64,000 nucleotides of DNA from Pseudomonadota bacterium. GTDB lineage: Bacteria > Pseudomonadota > Gammaproteobacteria > Burkholderiales > Burkholderiaceae_C. Location of the stretch: contig JAIUOW010000003.1 of NCBI GenBank assembly GCA_020161775.1, positions 124,001-188,000 on the forward strand. Direction: 5' to 3'. Below the pieces are notes generated by a model that did not search any database, was not told the origin of the DNA, and was given only the letters and a program-made list of their open reading frames with translations. The translations under genes were made by a program, and so were the position numbers. Positions 1 to 7,325 of the stretch are shown here, one piece after another (positions within the stretch are counted from its first letter, which is position 1; each line of letters starts with the position of its first letter).

Positions 1-939
1 GGCAAAGGCATGCAGCTGCACCCGGGCCGGGTCCAGCAGCTTCAGCCAGGCTTGCAGGAAATACCCCACCGGGTGGTTGCGCAGGTCACCGCTGACCAGC
101 CCGACGCGCAGGGGTGTACCAGGCGCGCGGCGCGGTGCGCGGGGCGGTGCGGCGGCGTCAGTACCCACCAGCCGCGCGGCGGCCTGGCCAAATGCCAGCG
201 CCGCGTCGAAGCGCGCCGCGGGGCTCGATTGGCCGCTGAAGTTCAGCGCCAGCAGCAGGTTGTTGTGCGCGCCCAGGTACGCCGGGTCCAGCCGCAGCGC
301 GCGCTGGTAGCAGGCAATGGCCTCGTCCAGCCGCCCCATGTCGCGCAGCACGTTGCCGTGGTTGCTGTGGATCCGCGCATGCAGTGGCGATCGTTCGATG
401 GCCTGGCGGTAGGCCGCGTCGGCGTCCGCCAGGTGGCCCAGGTCGTGCAGCGTGTTGGCCAGATCGTTCCAGAGCTCGGCCGAGCCAGGCTGCAATTGCA
501 GCGCACGGCGGTAGGCCGCGGCTGCGGCGTGCATGCGCTGCTGCCCGCGCAGCAGGCCGCCCAGCACGGCGTGCCGCTGCGGGTTGTGCGGATCGGTGGC
601 AGCGGCACGCGCATGGCTCTCGATGGCCTGTGCCACCAGGCCCAGCCTCCACTGGGTGTTGGCCAGGTTGGCGTGGGCTTCCGCATCGCCGGGTGCCAGC
701 TCGGTAGCCCGGGTCTTGGCCTGCAAGGCCTGCTCATGGAGGTTCTGGCCCGACAGGGCGGCGCCCAGCGCCTTCCAGCCCGTGGGCCATTGCGGATGGG
801 CTGCGATGATCCGGCGCCCCAGCGTTTCCAGCTCGGCGAACGAGCCACTGCCCAGCAGCGCGGCGGCCTGGCGCCCCAGCTGCTGCGCGGTGTCTGGCGC
901 CGGGCGCTGGCCGGGCACTACAGGATGCGGTTGAACCAC
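1..939 (-). CDS. TPR protein with O-GlcNAc-transferase-like (SPINDLY/GT41) domain, partial
   Basis: The gene reads leftwards off the window edge; about 313 codons are visible. The N-terminal part is a run of TPR-like units (for example NHGNVLRDMGRLDEAIACY) over roughly residues 30-230. From about residue 277 LRVGLVSGDLRNHPVGYFL appears, which is how the catalytic half of SPINDLY/GT41 O-GlcNAc-transferase-like proteins begins. Such bacterial proteins are thought to glycosylate proteins in the cytoplasm; the substrate here is unknown. No ATG is near. GTG codons at 939-937 and 918-916 are possible starts, both overlapping the end of the upstream von Willebrand gene, so translational coupling is likely. 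The longer start was chosen arbitrarily. The C-terminus lies outside the window. Confidence 0.75.
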   Translation of the reverse strand, partial: MVQPHPVVPGQRPAPDTAQQLGRQAAALLGSGSFAELETLGRRIIAAHPQWPTGWKALGAALSGQNLHEQALQAKTRATELAPGDAEAHANLANTQWRLGLVAQAIESHARAAATDPHNPQRHAVLGGLLRGQQRMHAAAAAYRRALQLQPGSAELWNDLANTLHDLGHLADADAAYRQAIERSPLHARIHSNHGNVLRDMGRLDEAIACYQRALRLDPAYLGAHNNLLLALNFSGQSSPAARFDAALAFGQAAARLVGTDAAAPPRAPRRAPGTPLRVGLVSGDLRNHPVGYFLQAWLKLLDPARVQLHAFA

Positions 940-1958
940 AGCACCGACAGGCCGGCCGACACCAGCGCCAGCGCCGCGGCCAGCAGGGCCAGCAGCCCCG
1001 CGATTTCGGTTTCCTTCTTCTCGACCGTCAGGCGCGAACTCAGGGTTTCATACACCTTGTTGAGGTCGGCCGCGGTGCCGGCGTAGTAATACTCGGCCTG
1101 GGTCTTGTTGGCGATGGATTTCAGGGTTTCTTCGTCCAGCCGCACGCGCATGGACCAGCCTTCAAAGCCGATGGTTTCTCCGTCCACCGTGCCAATGCCC
1201 ACGGTGTACACGCGCACGCCACGGTCGGCCGCCATCTTGGCCGCTTCCAGCGGGTCCACGCCGGTGGTGCGCTGGCCGTCGGTCAGCATGATGATGGCCG
1301 CCGACGTGTAGGAGCCGGGCGCCACCGGGGTGAACTCCTTTTTTTCCTTCGGGGGTTCGTTCAGCGAGCGCCCCTGCGGCCCAAATCGCTGCTGGCCCAT
1401 CTGCTGCAGCTCGATGCCGGCGTCCGGGAACAGCGTGGCCAGGGAAATGACGATGGCGTTGCCCGTGGCCGTGGCGCGCTGCAGCTGGAAGCGGTCGATC
1501 GCGGTGACCAGGTCTTCGCGGTTGACCGTGGGCAGCTGCGCCACCTGGGCAGAGCCGGCGAACGCCACGATGCCGACCTTGACCGTACGCGGCAGGTCGG
1601 CCAGGAATTTCTTGGCGGCCTCCTGCGCGGCCACCAGCCGGTTGGGCTGCACGTCGGTGGCGCGCATGCTGCCCGACACGTCCATGGCCAGGATGATGGT
1701 CTGCTGGCTGGACGGCAGCGTGACCACGGCCACCGGTCGCGCGGCCGCCACCAGCATGGCCGCGATGGCCAGCAGGAACAGCACGGGCGGGATGTGGCGG
1801 CGCACCGACTGCCCCGCGCCCATGGCTTCCTTCACGATGGACAGGGAGGCGTAGCGCAACGTGTTCTTTTTCTTGCGCCGCATCAGCCACACGTACAGCG
1901 CCACCAGCAGCGGCACCGCCAGCAGCAGCCACAGGAATTGGGGCCAGAGGAAATGCAT
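918..1958 (-). CDS. BatA-like von Willebrand factor A membrane protein
   Basis: 346 aa. There are membrane segments near residues 8-26 and 57-73 and a third at the extreme C-terminus, so the vWA domain between them should face the periplasm. The MIDAS metal site is visible as DVSGS (93-97), with a later TDG motif. The second gene of the run (DUF58) ends 2 bases before this start codon, and the moxR-type ATPase precedes that. This is the classic MoxR-DUF58-vWA arrangement (aerotolerance/Bat-type), in which the ATPase is thought to act as a chaperone for vWA protein complexes. The exact role is not settled in the family. The stop codon overlaps the possible start of the TPR gene. Confidence 0.88.
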   Translation of the reverse strand: MHFLWPQFLWLLLAVPLLVALYVWLMRRKKKNTLRYASLSIVKEAMGAGQSVRRHIPPVLFLLAIAAMLVAAARPVAVVTLPSSQQTIILAMDVSGSMRATDVQPNRLVAAQEAAKKFLADLPRTVKVGIVAFAGSAQVAQLPTVNREDLVTAIDRFQLQRATATGNAIVISLATLFPDAGIELQQMGQQRFGPQGRSLNEPPKEKKEFTPVAPGSYTSAAIIMLTDGQRTTGVDPLEAAKMAADRGVRVYTVGIGTVDGETIGFEGWSMRVRLDEETLKSIANKTQAEYYYAGTAADLNKVYETLSSRLTVEKKETEIAGLLALLAAALALVSAGLSVLWFNRIL

Positions 1959-1960
1959 GG

Positions 1961-2956
1961 TCAGGCGGCCTTTCTCGCGCTGCTGCTGATGTGGGTGGGT
2001 AGCCCGCCGCTCGACAACTGGCTGCGCCGTTTACGCAGCTCGGTAAAGCGCATCACCGCGTCCACCAGGTCACCGTCGGTAGACAGCTCCAGCGCATCCA
2101 CGCCGGCCAGCACCAGCGCCTGGCGCAGGTCCGCTTCGCGCTGCGCGGCAATGCGCGAAAAGCGCCGGCGAAAGCCCGCGTCGTGCGTGTCCACCAGCAC
2201 CTGCTCGCCCGATTCGGCGTCGCGCAGGGTGATCAGGCCCAGGTCGGGCATGTCCAGCTCCAGCGGGTCCAGCAGGCGAACCGCCACCACCTCGTGGCGC
2301 TGCGCCAGCAGGCCCAGCGGCTTTTCCCAGCCGGGCTCGCTGATGAAGTCCGACACCACGAACACAGTGCTGCGGCGCTTGATGGTGCTGGCGGCTGACT
2401 GCAAAAGCTCGTGCAGCCGCGTGCTGCTGGCGCCCGAATAGTCGGGCCTTTCCTGCATGCGGTGCAGCAGGTGCAGCACATGGCGGCGCCCGCTGCGCGC
2501 GGGGATGACGGTGTCCACCCCCGTGCCGTACAGCATGGCACCCACGCGGTTGCCGTGGCCGGTGAGCAGCCGCGCCAGCGTGGCCACGAATTCGGCCGAC
2601 ACCTGCTGCTTGCGCTGGTCGCCCGAGCCGAAGTCGATGGACGGGCTCAGGTCCAGCAGGAACCAGGCGGCCATTTCGCGGTCCTCGGTGAACACGCGGA
2701 CGTGGGGCTGCTGCATGCGCGCCGTCACGTTCCAGTCGATGTGGCGCACGTCGTCATGCAGCTGGTATTCGCGCAGGTCCGCCAGGTCCAGGCCGGCGCC
2801 GCGCATCAGCGTGCGGTAGTCACCCTGCAGCAGGCCGTCCAGGCGGCGGATGACGGTCCATTCCAGCCGGCGCAGCACCTGCTCGGCATTACCGCCCGCA
2901 CGTGGCGCCACCGGGGCGGGCACTGCGGCGGCGGGGGTGGACTTGCGAAAGAACAT
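1961..2956 (-). CDS. DUF58 domain protein
   Basis: 331 aa, no membrane segment. The family signature is clear: DLREYQLHDDVRHIDWN (about residues 59-75), followed by ARMQQPHVRVF and a degenerate vWA-like fold with LLDLSPS in place of a full MIDAS. DUF58 proteins sit between MoxR ATPases and vWA proteins and are assumed to be adaptors of the complex. The gene starts 3 bases after the moxR stop codon and ends 2 bases before the vWA gene, so the three are surely one transcript. The N-terminus is short and Ala/Pro-rich. No catalytic activity can be assigned. Confidence 0.9.
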   Translation of the reverse strand: MFFRKSTPAAAVPAPVAPRAGGNAEQVLRRLEWTVIRRLDGLLQGDYRTLMRGAGLDLADLREYQLHDDVRHIDWNVTARMQQPHVRVFTEDREMAAWFLLDLSPSIDFGSGDQRKQQVSAEFVATLARLLTGHGNRVGAMLYGTGVDTVIPARSGRRHVLHLLHRMQERPDYSGASSTRLHELLQSAASTIKRRSTVFVVSDFISEPGWEKPLGLLAQRHEVVAVRLLDPLELDMPDLGLITLRDAESGEQVLVDTHDAGFRRRFSRIAAQREADLRQALVLAGVDALELSTDGDLVDAVMRFTELRKRRSQLSSGGLPTHISSSARKAA

Positions 2957-2959
2957 GGC

Positions 2960-3997
2960 TCAGGCGTAAATCTTTTGCGGCTCCAGGGCCAGCTTCTCGT
3001 GTTCCAGCGGCTTGGCCGGCGCAGGGATCTTCGCCATGATCTTGCTGATGAGCGAGTCCGGCGTGAGGCCCTCGGACAGCGCCTCGTACGACAGCACCAC
3101 GCGGTGGCGCAGCACGTCGGGCACCAGGTCGGTCATGTCCTCGGGCAGGGCATAGGTGCGCCCGCGCAGCATGGCCAGCGCCCGCGCGCCTTCGGTCAGG
3201 TTGATGGTGGCCCGCGGGCTGGCGCCGAAGGTGATGAACCGGTTCATGTCCTTGATGCCATGCTTTTCCGGGTTGCGCGTGGCCGATACCAGCTTGACCG
3301 CGTACTGCACCAGCGAAGGGTCCACATACACGCGGCGGCATTCGGCCTGCAGCGCGGCCAGCTGTTCGGTGGTGGCCACGGCCGTCACGTCCACCGCCGG
3401 GCCGGTCACGCGGCTGACGATGACGAATTCCTCTTCGTCGGTCGGGTAGTCCACCAGCACCTTCATCATGAAGCGGTCCACCTGGGCTTCGGGCAGCGGG
3501 TAGGTGCCTTCGGTCTCGATCGGGTTCTGCGTGGCCATGACCAGGAATGGGTTGGGTACCTTGTGCGTCTCGCCGGCAATGGTCACCTGGCGTTCCTGCA
3601 TCACTTCCAGCAGCGCGCTTTGCACCTTGGCCGGCGCGCGGTTAATTTCATCGGCCAGCAGCAGGTTGGTGAACACCGGCCCGAGCGAGGTGCTGAAGTC
3701 GCCGGTCTTCTGGTTGTAGATGCGCGTGCCCACCAGGTCGGCGGGCACCAGGTCGGGCGTGAACTGGATGCGCTTGAACTGCCCGCGCACCGTGTTGGCC
3801 AGCGTCTTGACCGTGAGCGTCTTGGCCAGGCCCGGCACGCCTTCGACCAGCAGGTGGCCCTGGGCCAGCATCGCGACCATCACACGCTCCAGGAAGCGGT
3901 CCTGGCCGACGACAACGCGCTTGACCTCATAGAGGATCTGTTCCATCAGCTGGGCCGTGGCGGTGTCCTGGGGGGGGGGCGTTTGGGGGGTGTCCAT
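2960..3997 (-). CDS. MoxR-family AAA+ ATPase
   Basis: 345 aa. Walker A is GVPGLAKT (53-60) and Walker B is LLLADEINRAP (about 112-122), followed by QERQVTI and the sensor region MATQNPIETEGTYPLPEAQ typical of MoxR. The C-terminal lid ends in KLALEPQKIYA. MoxR ATPases act as chaperones that insert cofactors or remodel vWA-containing complexes; the next two genes supply DUF58 and vWA partners. The N-terminal coding region contains a run of ten C on the coding strand (plus-strand G, 3970-3979), encoding consecutive prolines. Length changes in that run would shift the frame after about nine codons. Confidence 0.92.
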   Translation of the reverse strand: MDTPQTPPPQDTATAQLMEQILYEVKRVVVGQDRFLERVMVAMLAQGHLLVEGVPGLAKTLTVKTLANTVRGQFKRIQFTPDLVPADLVGTRIYNQKTGDFSTSLGPVFTNLLLADEINRAPAKVQSALLEVMQERQVTIAGETHKVPNPFLVMATQNPIETEGTYPLPEAQVDRFMMKVLVDYPTDEEEFVIVSRVTGPAVDVTAVATTEQLAALQAECRRVYVDPSLVQYAVKLVSATRNPEKHGIKDMNRFITFGASPRATINLTEGARALAMLRGRTYALPEDMTDLVPDVLRHRVVLSYEALSEGLTPDSLISKIMAKIPAPAKPLEHEKLALEPQKIYA

Positions 3998-4033
3998 GCG
4001 TCGTTGTCTTTCAGGCTCGGGGTGGAACGTCAG

Positions 4034-5041
4034 TCAGAAAGGCGGTAGGCCAGCCGCGCTGGCCGCGTTTTCAATCGGCACGGCAAAGCCGATGCCGATG
4101 AAGGTGCGCGCCGATGTGGGGTTGAGGATGGCGGTCACGATGCCCACCACCTCGCCGTCCATGGTGACCAGCGGCCCGCCGGAATTGCCGGGGTTGGCCG
4201 CCGCGTCGAACTGGATCAGGTTGCTCATTTCCTGCTTGCCCTCGGGTGAGCGGAAGGCGCGCTTCAGGCCCGACACCACGCCCGCCGAGGTGGACGGGCC
4301 GATGCCGAACGGAAAGCCCACGGCCACCACCTGGTCACCCGGCTGCAGGTCGGCGGTGGAGCGCATGGTGGCAGCGATCAGGTCGTCCGGGATCTTGCTG
4401 GCCTGCAACACGGCCAGGTCGTTTTCAGCCTGCACGCCGGTGATGCGGGCCTCGGCCTCCAGGCCGTCGGAGAAGGTGACCTTGATGCGGTCGGCGCCGC
4501 TGACCACATGCAGGTTGGTCAGGATGATGCCCTTGTCCACGATGACCACGCCGGTGCCCACGCCATGCTCGATTTCGTCGTCTTCGGGCTTGGCGTCCTT
4601 GGCCACGGGCGCACCCGGCACACGGGCAGCCGGCTTGGCCTTGGCTGTGTCCTTGAGGCTGCTTTTCTTCACGTAGCTGACCACCCGCACCACGGACGGG
4701 CGGATGTTTTCAGCCGCGCGCGCGGCGGCCGAAGGCAGGTTGGTGGTGGTCAGGGTCTTGAGGACGGCGGCGTTGATGTCTTCCTGGGTGATGCGGCGCT
4801 GGCCGGGGCGCAGCGCGAGCGACAGGGCCAGCACCAGCAGCAGCGCCAGCACCGCAATGGCCGCCCACAGCGCGCGCGGGCTGCCGGCGGCGGACCGCCA
4901 GCGCGAGGAAGAGGGAGGGCTGGATGAAGCGGCGGAGGGGGGGGAGGTGGCCACGCCGGCTGCCGCGGACGCGGCCTGCCCGGCGGTGGGCGGCGCCGGC
5001 TGAGGGCGCGCTGAGCGGCTGTAGAGGGCGGGCCTTCTCAT
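4034..5041 (-). CDS. Membrane-anchored trypsin-like serine protease without PDZ domain
   Basis: 335 aa from the ATG at 5041, which has a GGTGA element just upstream; the frame is open far upstream but that part is antiparallel to tatD. A Pro/Ser/Ala-rich N-terminus (1-57) is followed by one membrane segment (about 59-78), so the protease domain should be periplasmic. The triad is complete: His in LTNLHVVSGADR, Asp in NDLAVLQ and Ser in NPGNSGGPLV. Unlike DegP/DegS the protein stops right after the protease fold (FIGIGFAVPIENA) with no PDZ domain, so it cannot be regulated like DegS. Substrate unknown. It lies 36 bases upstream of the moxR operon on the same strand. Confidence 0.85.
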   Translation of the reverse strand: MRRPALYSRSARPQPAPPTAGQAASAAAGVATSPPSAASSSPPSSSRWRSAAGSPRALWAAIAVLALLLVLALSLALRPGQRRITQEDINAAVLKTLTTTNLPSAAARAAENIRPSVVRVVSYVKKSSLKDTAKAKPAARVPGAPVAKDAKPEDDEIEHGVGTGVVIVDKGIILTNLHVVSGADRIKVTFSDGLEAEARITGVQAENDLAVLQASKIPDDLIAATMRSTADLQPGDQVVAVGFPFGIGPSTSAGVVSGLKRAFRSPEGKQEMSNLIQFDAAANPGNSGGPLVTMDGEVVGIVTAILNPTSARTFIGIGFAVPIENAASAAGLPPF

Positions 5042-5164
5042 CGGTTCACCTGTGACACTGCAACGAAGAAACGGGGAAGCGAAAACACACGGTATCACGC
5101 TTTGCGGCCGCATGCACAGGCTGCGGGGCCATACGCCGGCGTGGCCTTGGGGCATCATCGGCGC

Positions 5165-5992
5165 ATGACGGTCTGGATCGACACCCACTGCCACCTGGAC
5201 GCACCGGAGCTGGCCGCCGATGTGGCGGCGGTGCGCCAGCGCGCGGCGGCTGCGGGGGTGGCGCATTGCGTGCTGCCCGCGGTGCAGGTGGCCAATTTCG
5301 AGAGTGTCCGGCTGATGGCGCACCAGTTTGGTGACAGCTACGCGCTGGGCATCCACCCGCTGTGTACGCCTGAGGCCCATGACGCTGACCTGGACTTGCT
5401 GGACGCGGCGCTGGCGCGCCACGCGGACGACCCGCGCCTGGTGGCCGTGGGCGAGATCGGCCTGGACTACTTTGCGCCGGGGCTGGACGACGAACGCCAG
5501 CAGCACTTTTACCGCGAGCAGCTGCGCCTGGCGCGCCGGCATGGCCTGCCGGTCATCGTGCATGTGCGCCGCTCGGCGGACAAGCTGCTCAAGCACCTGC
5601 GCGACCTGCCGGCCACCGGCATCGCCCATGCCTTCAACGGCAGCCTGCAACAGGCGCAGGCTTTTGTGGCCATGGGTTTCAAGCTGGGCTTTGGCGGCGC
5701 CGCCACGTTTGACCGGGCCTTGCAGATCCGCCGGCTGGCCGCTGATTTGCCGTTGGACGCGCTGGTGATGGAAACCGATTCGCCCGACATCCCGCCGCAC
5801 TGGCTGTACCGCACCGCGCAGCAGCGCGTGGCGGGCCAGGGACAGGGCCGCAATGAACCCGCCGAGCTGCCGCGCATCGCCCAGGCCGTGGCGCAGCTGC
5901 GCGGCCTGCCGGTTGACGCGCTGGCGCAGGCCACCACGCGCAACGCCTGCGTGGCGCTGCCCCGGCTGTCCGCGCTGGTGGCGCCGGTTTGA
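5165..5992 (+). CDS. TatD-family metal-dependent hydrolase
   Basis: 275 aa. The start was placed at the ATG giving MTVWIDTHCHLD. Family metal ligands and motifs are in order: THCHLD at the N-terminus, GEIGLDY, VHVRRS, HAFNG and ETDSPDIPP. TatD proteins are two-metal TIM-barrel nucleases (3'-5' exonuclease on damaged or single-stranded DNA/RNA) with a cytoplasmic role in quality control and repair. The gene is followed almost immediately by a DNA glycosylase gene, so a DNA-repair pair is plausible but may be chance. An upstream in-frame ATG at 5102 would add 21 non-conserved residues and was not used. Confidence 0.92.
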   Translation: MTVWIDTHCHLDAPELAADVAAVRQRAAAAGVAHCVLPAVQVANFESVRLMAHQFGDSYALGIHPLCTPEAHDADLDLLDAALARHADDPRLVAVGEIGLDYFAPGLDDERQQHFYREQLRLARRHGLPVIVHVRRSADKLLKHLRDLPATGIAHAFNGSLQQAQAFVAMGFKLGFGGAATFDRALQIRRLAADLPLDALVMETDSPDIPPHWLYRTAQQRVAGQGQGRNEPAELPRIAQAVAQLRGLPVDALAQATTRNACVALPRLSALVAPV

Positions 5993-6012
5993 GGCCACAA
6001 TCGGGCTCCTGC

Positions 6013-6567
6013 ATGATGGCCATTTCCCGAACTTCCAGCGTTTCACCCGCCCCCGCCTGCGTACCGGCCCGCCCCGCGCGCCTGCAGGGCCTGGCGCCCG
6101 TGGTGTCCGCCAGCACGGTGCTGCTGGTGCTGGGCAGCTTTCCGGGCGCGCGGTCCCTGGCCATGGGCCAGTACTACGCTCACCCGCAAAACCATTTCTG
6201 GCGCATCCTGCAGGCCGTCTGGCCGGCGCTGCCCCAGCCAGACAGCTACCAGGGTCGCCTGGACTGGCTGCTGGCACGCGGCGTGGGCCTGTGGGATGTC
6301 TATGCCGCCTGCGAGCGCGAAGGCAGCCTTGACACCAGCATCCGCCATGCGACGGTCAATGACTTCGCGGGGCTGGCGCGCCGGCTGCCCCGGCTGGCCG
6401 CCGTGGCCCACAACGGCGGTGAAAGCTGGCGCCATGCGCGCCATGTGAGCGCCCTGGGGCTGCCCGCGCACCGGCTGCCCAGCAGCAGCCCGGCCAATGC
6501 GTCGTGGAGTTTCGAGCGCAAGCTGGCGGCATGGCGCGACGTGTTTGCACAGCACGGGTTGGTGTGA
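6013..6567 (+). CDS. Hypoxanthine (deoxyinosine)-DNA glycosylase, UDG superfamily
   Basis: 184 aa. LLVLGSFPGARSLAMGQYY followed by HPQNHFWRIL is characteristic of the UDG-superfamily family 6 glycosylases that remove deaminated adenine (hypoxanthine) from DNA. The C-terminal part has the expected HNGG and PSSSPANASWSFERKL segments. The start is uncertain: ATG codons lie at 6013 and 6016, and a TTG at 5989 overlaps the tatD stop; residues before VVSASTVLLVLGSF are not conserved. No clear ribosome site is visible. Its stop overlaps the start of the next gene (ATGA), so translation is probably coupled. Confidence 0.85.
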   Translation: MMAISRTSSVSPAPACVPARPARLQGLAPVVSASTVLLVLGSFPGARSLAMGQYYAHPQNHFWRILQAVWPALPQPDSYQGRLDWLLARGVGLWDVYAACEREGSLDTSIRHATVNDFAGLARRLPRLAAVAHNGGESWRHARHVSALGLPAHRLPSSSPANASWSFERKLAAWRDVFAQHGLV

Positions 6568-7325
6568 TGGCGCGCAAAACAGCCACGCCATCGCTGCCCG
6601 AAGTCAATTTCTCCGATTACGGCGACACCCGCTACCTGCACCTGGGAACCGAATGGGTGCAAGGTTCGATGAAGCTGGACGCGCCGTATGACATCGACCT
6701 GGAATACGTGCAGCGCATGATGGCCTGGCTGCTGTTCATGGACCCGGCGTCCGTGCCGAAGCGTCACGCCATGCAGCTGGGCCTGGGCGCGGCGTCGCTC
6801 ACCAAGTTCTGCCACAAGAAGCTGCGCATGAAGACCACCGCCATCGAGCTGAACCCGCAGGTGGTGGCAGCCTGCCGGCTGTGGTTCAAGCTGCCGGCCG
6901 ATGACGCCCGGCTGTCGGTGGTGCTGGGCGACGCGGCCGAGGTGGTGGCCCACGAACACTGGCGCGGCCAGGTGGATGCGCTGCAGGTGGACCTGTATGA
7001 CCATGAGGCCGCCGCGCCGGTGCTGGACAGCGAAGACTTCTATGCTGGCTGCCGCAGCCTTCTGACAGAAGACGGCATCATGACCGTCAACCTGTTCGGC
7101 CGCTCGTCCAGCTACGACAAGAGCCTGCAGAAGGTCGCCGCGGCCTTTGGCGCGCAGGCTGTCTGGGCCTTCAAGCCGACGCGCGAGGGCAACACCGTGG
7201 TGCTGGCGCAGCGCACGCCTTCCTTGCCCAAGCGCCCCTGGCTTGTGCAACAGGCCGAAACCATCCAAACTCGCTGGGGCCTGCCCGCGCCCAAATGGCT
7301 GCGGGTCTTCAAGCCGATTTCATGA
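6567..7325 (+). CDS. Spermidine-synthase-like methyltransferase-fold protein
   Basis: 252 aa. The Rossmann core is recognisable: MQLGLGAASLTKFCHKKL, then TTAIELNPQVVAACR and VLGDAAEVV, matching the SAM-binding and acidic motifs of the SpeE superfamily; VDALQVDLYDHEAAAP occupies the position of the SpeE catalytic region. Real spermidine synthases have a longer N-terminal beta domain and the motif GGGDG; here GLGAAS replaces it, so aminopropyl transfer is doubtful and the protein is better called SpeE-like. It starts in the stop codon of the glycosylase gene, and its own stop overlaps the start of the GspE-like gene, so three genes are chained by 4-base overlaps. Confidence 0.78.
   Translation: MARKTATPSLPEVNFSDYGDTRYLHLGTEWVQGSMKLDAPYDIDLEYVQRMMAWLLFMDPASVPKRHAMQLGLGAASLTKFCHKKLRMKTTAIELNPQVVAACRLWFKLPADDARLSVVLGDAAEVVAHEHWRGQVDALQVDLYDHEAAAPVLDSEDFYAGCRSLLTEDGIMTVNLFGRSSSYDKSLQKVAAAFGAQAVWAFKPTREGNTVVLAQRTPSLPKRPWLVQQAETIQTRWGLPAPKWLRVFKPIS

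Noticed and set aside
5042..6277. Upstream extension of the minus-strand serine protease to 747 codons
   Set aside because: The extension is antiparallel to tatD and the glycosylase gene and shows no protein motif; the ATG at 5041 has a ribosome site and gives a normal N-terminus.
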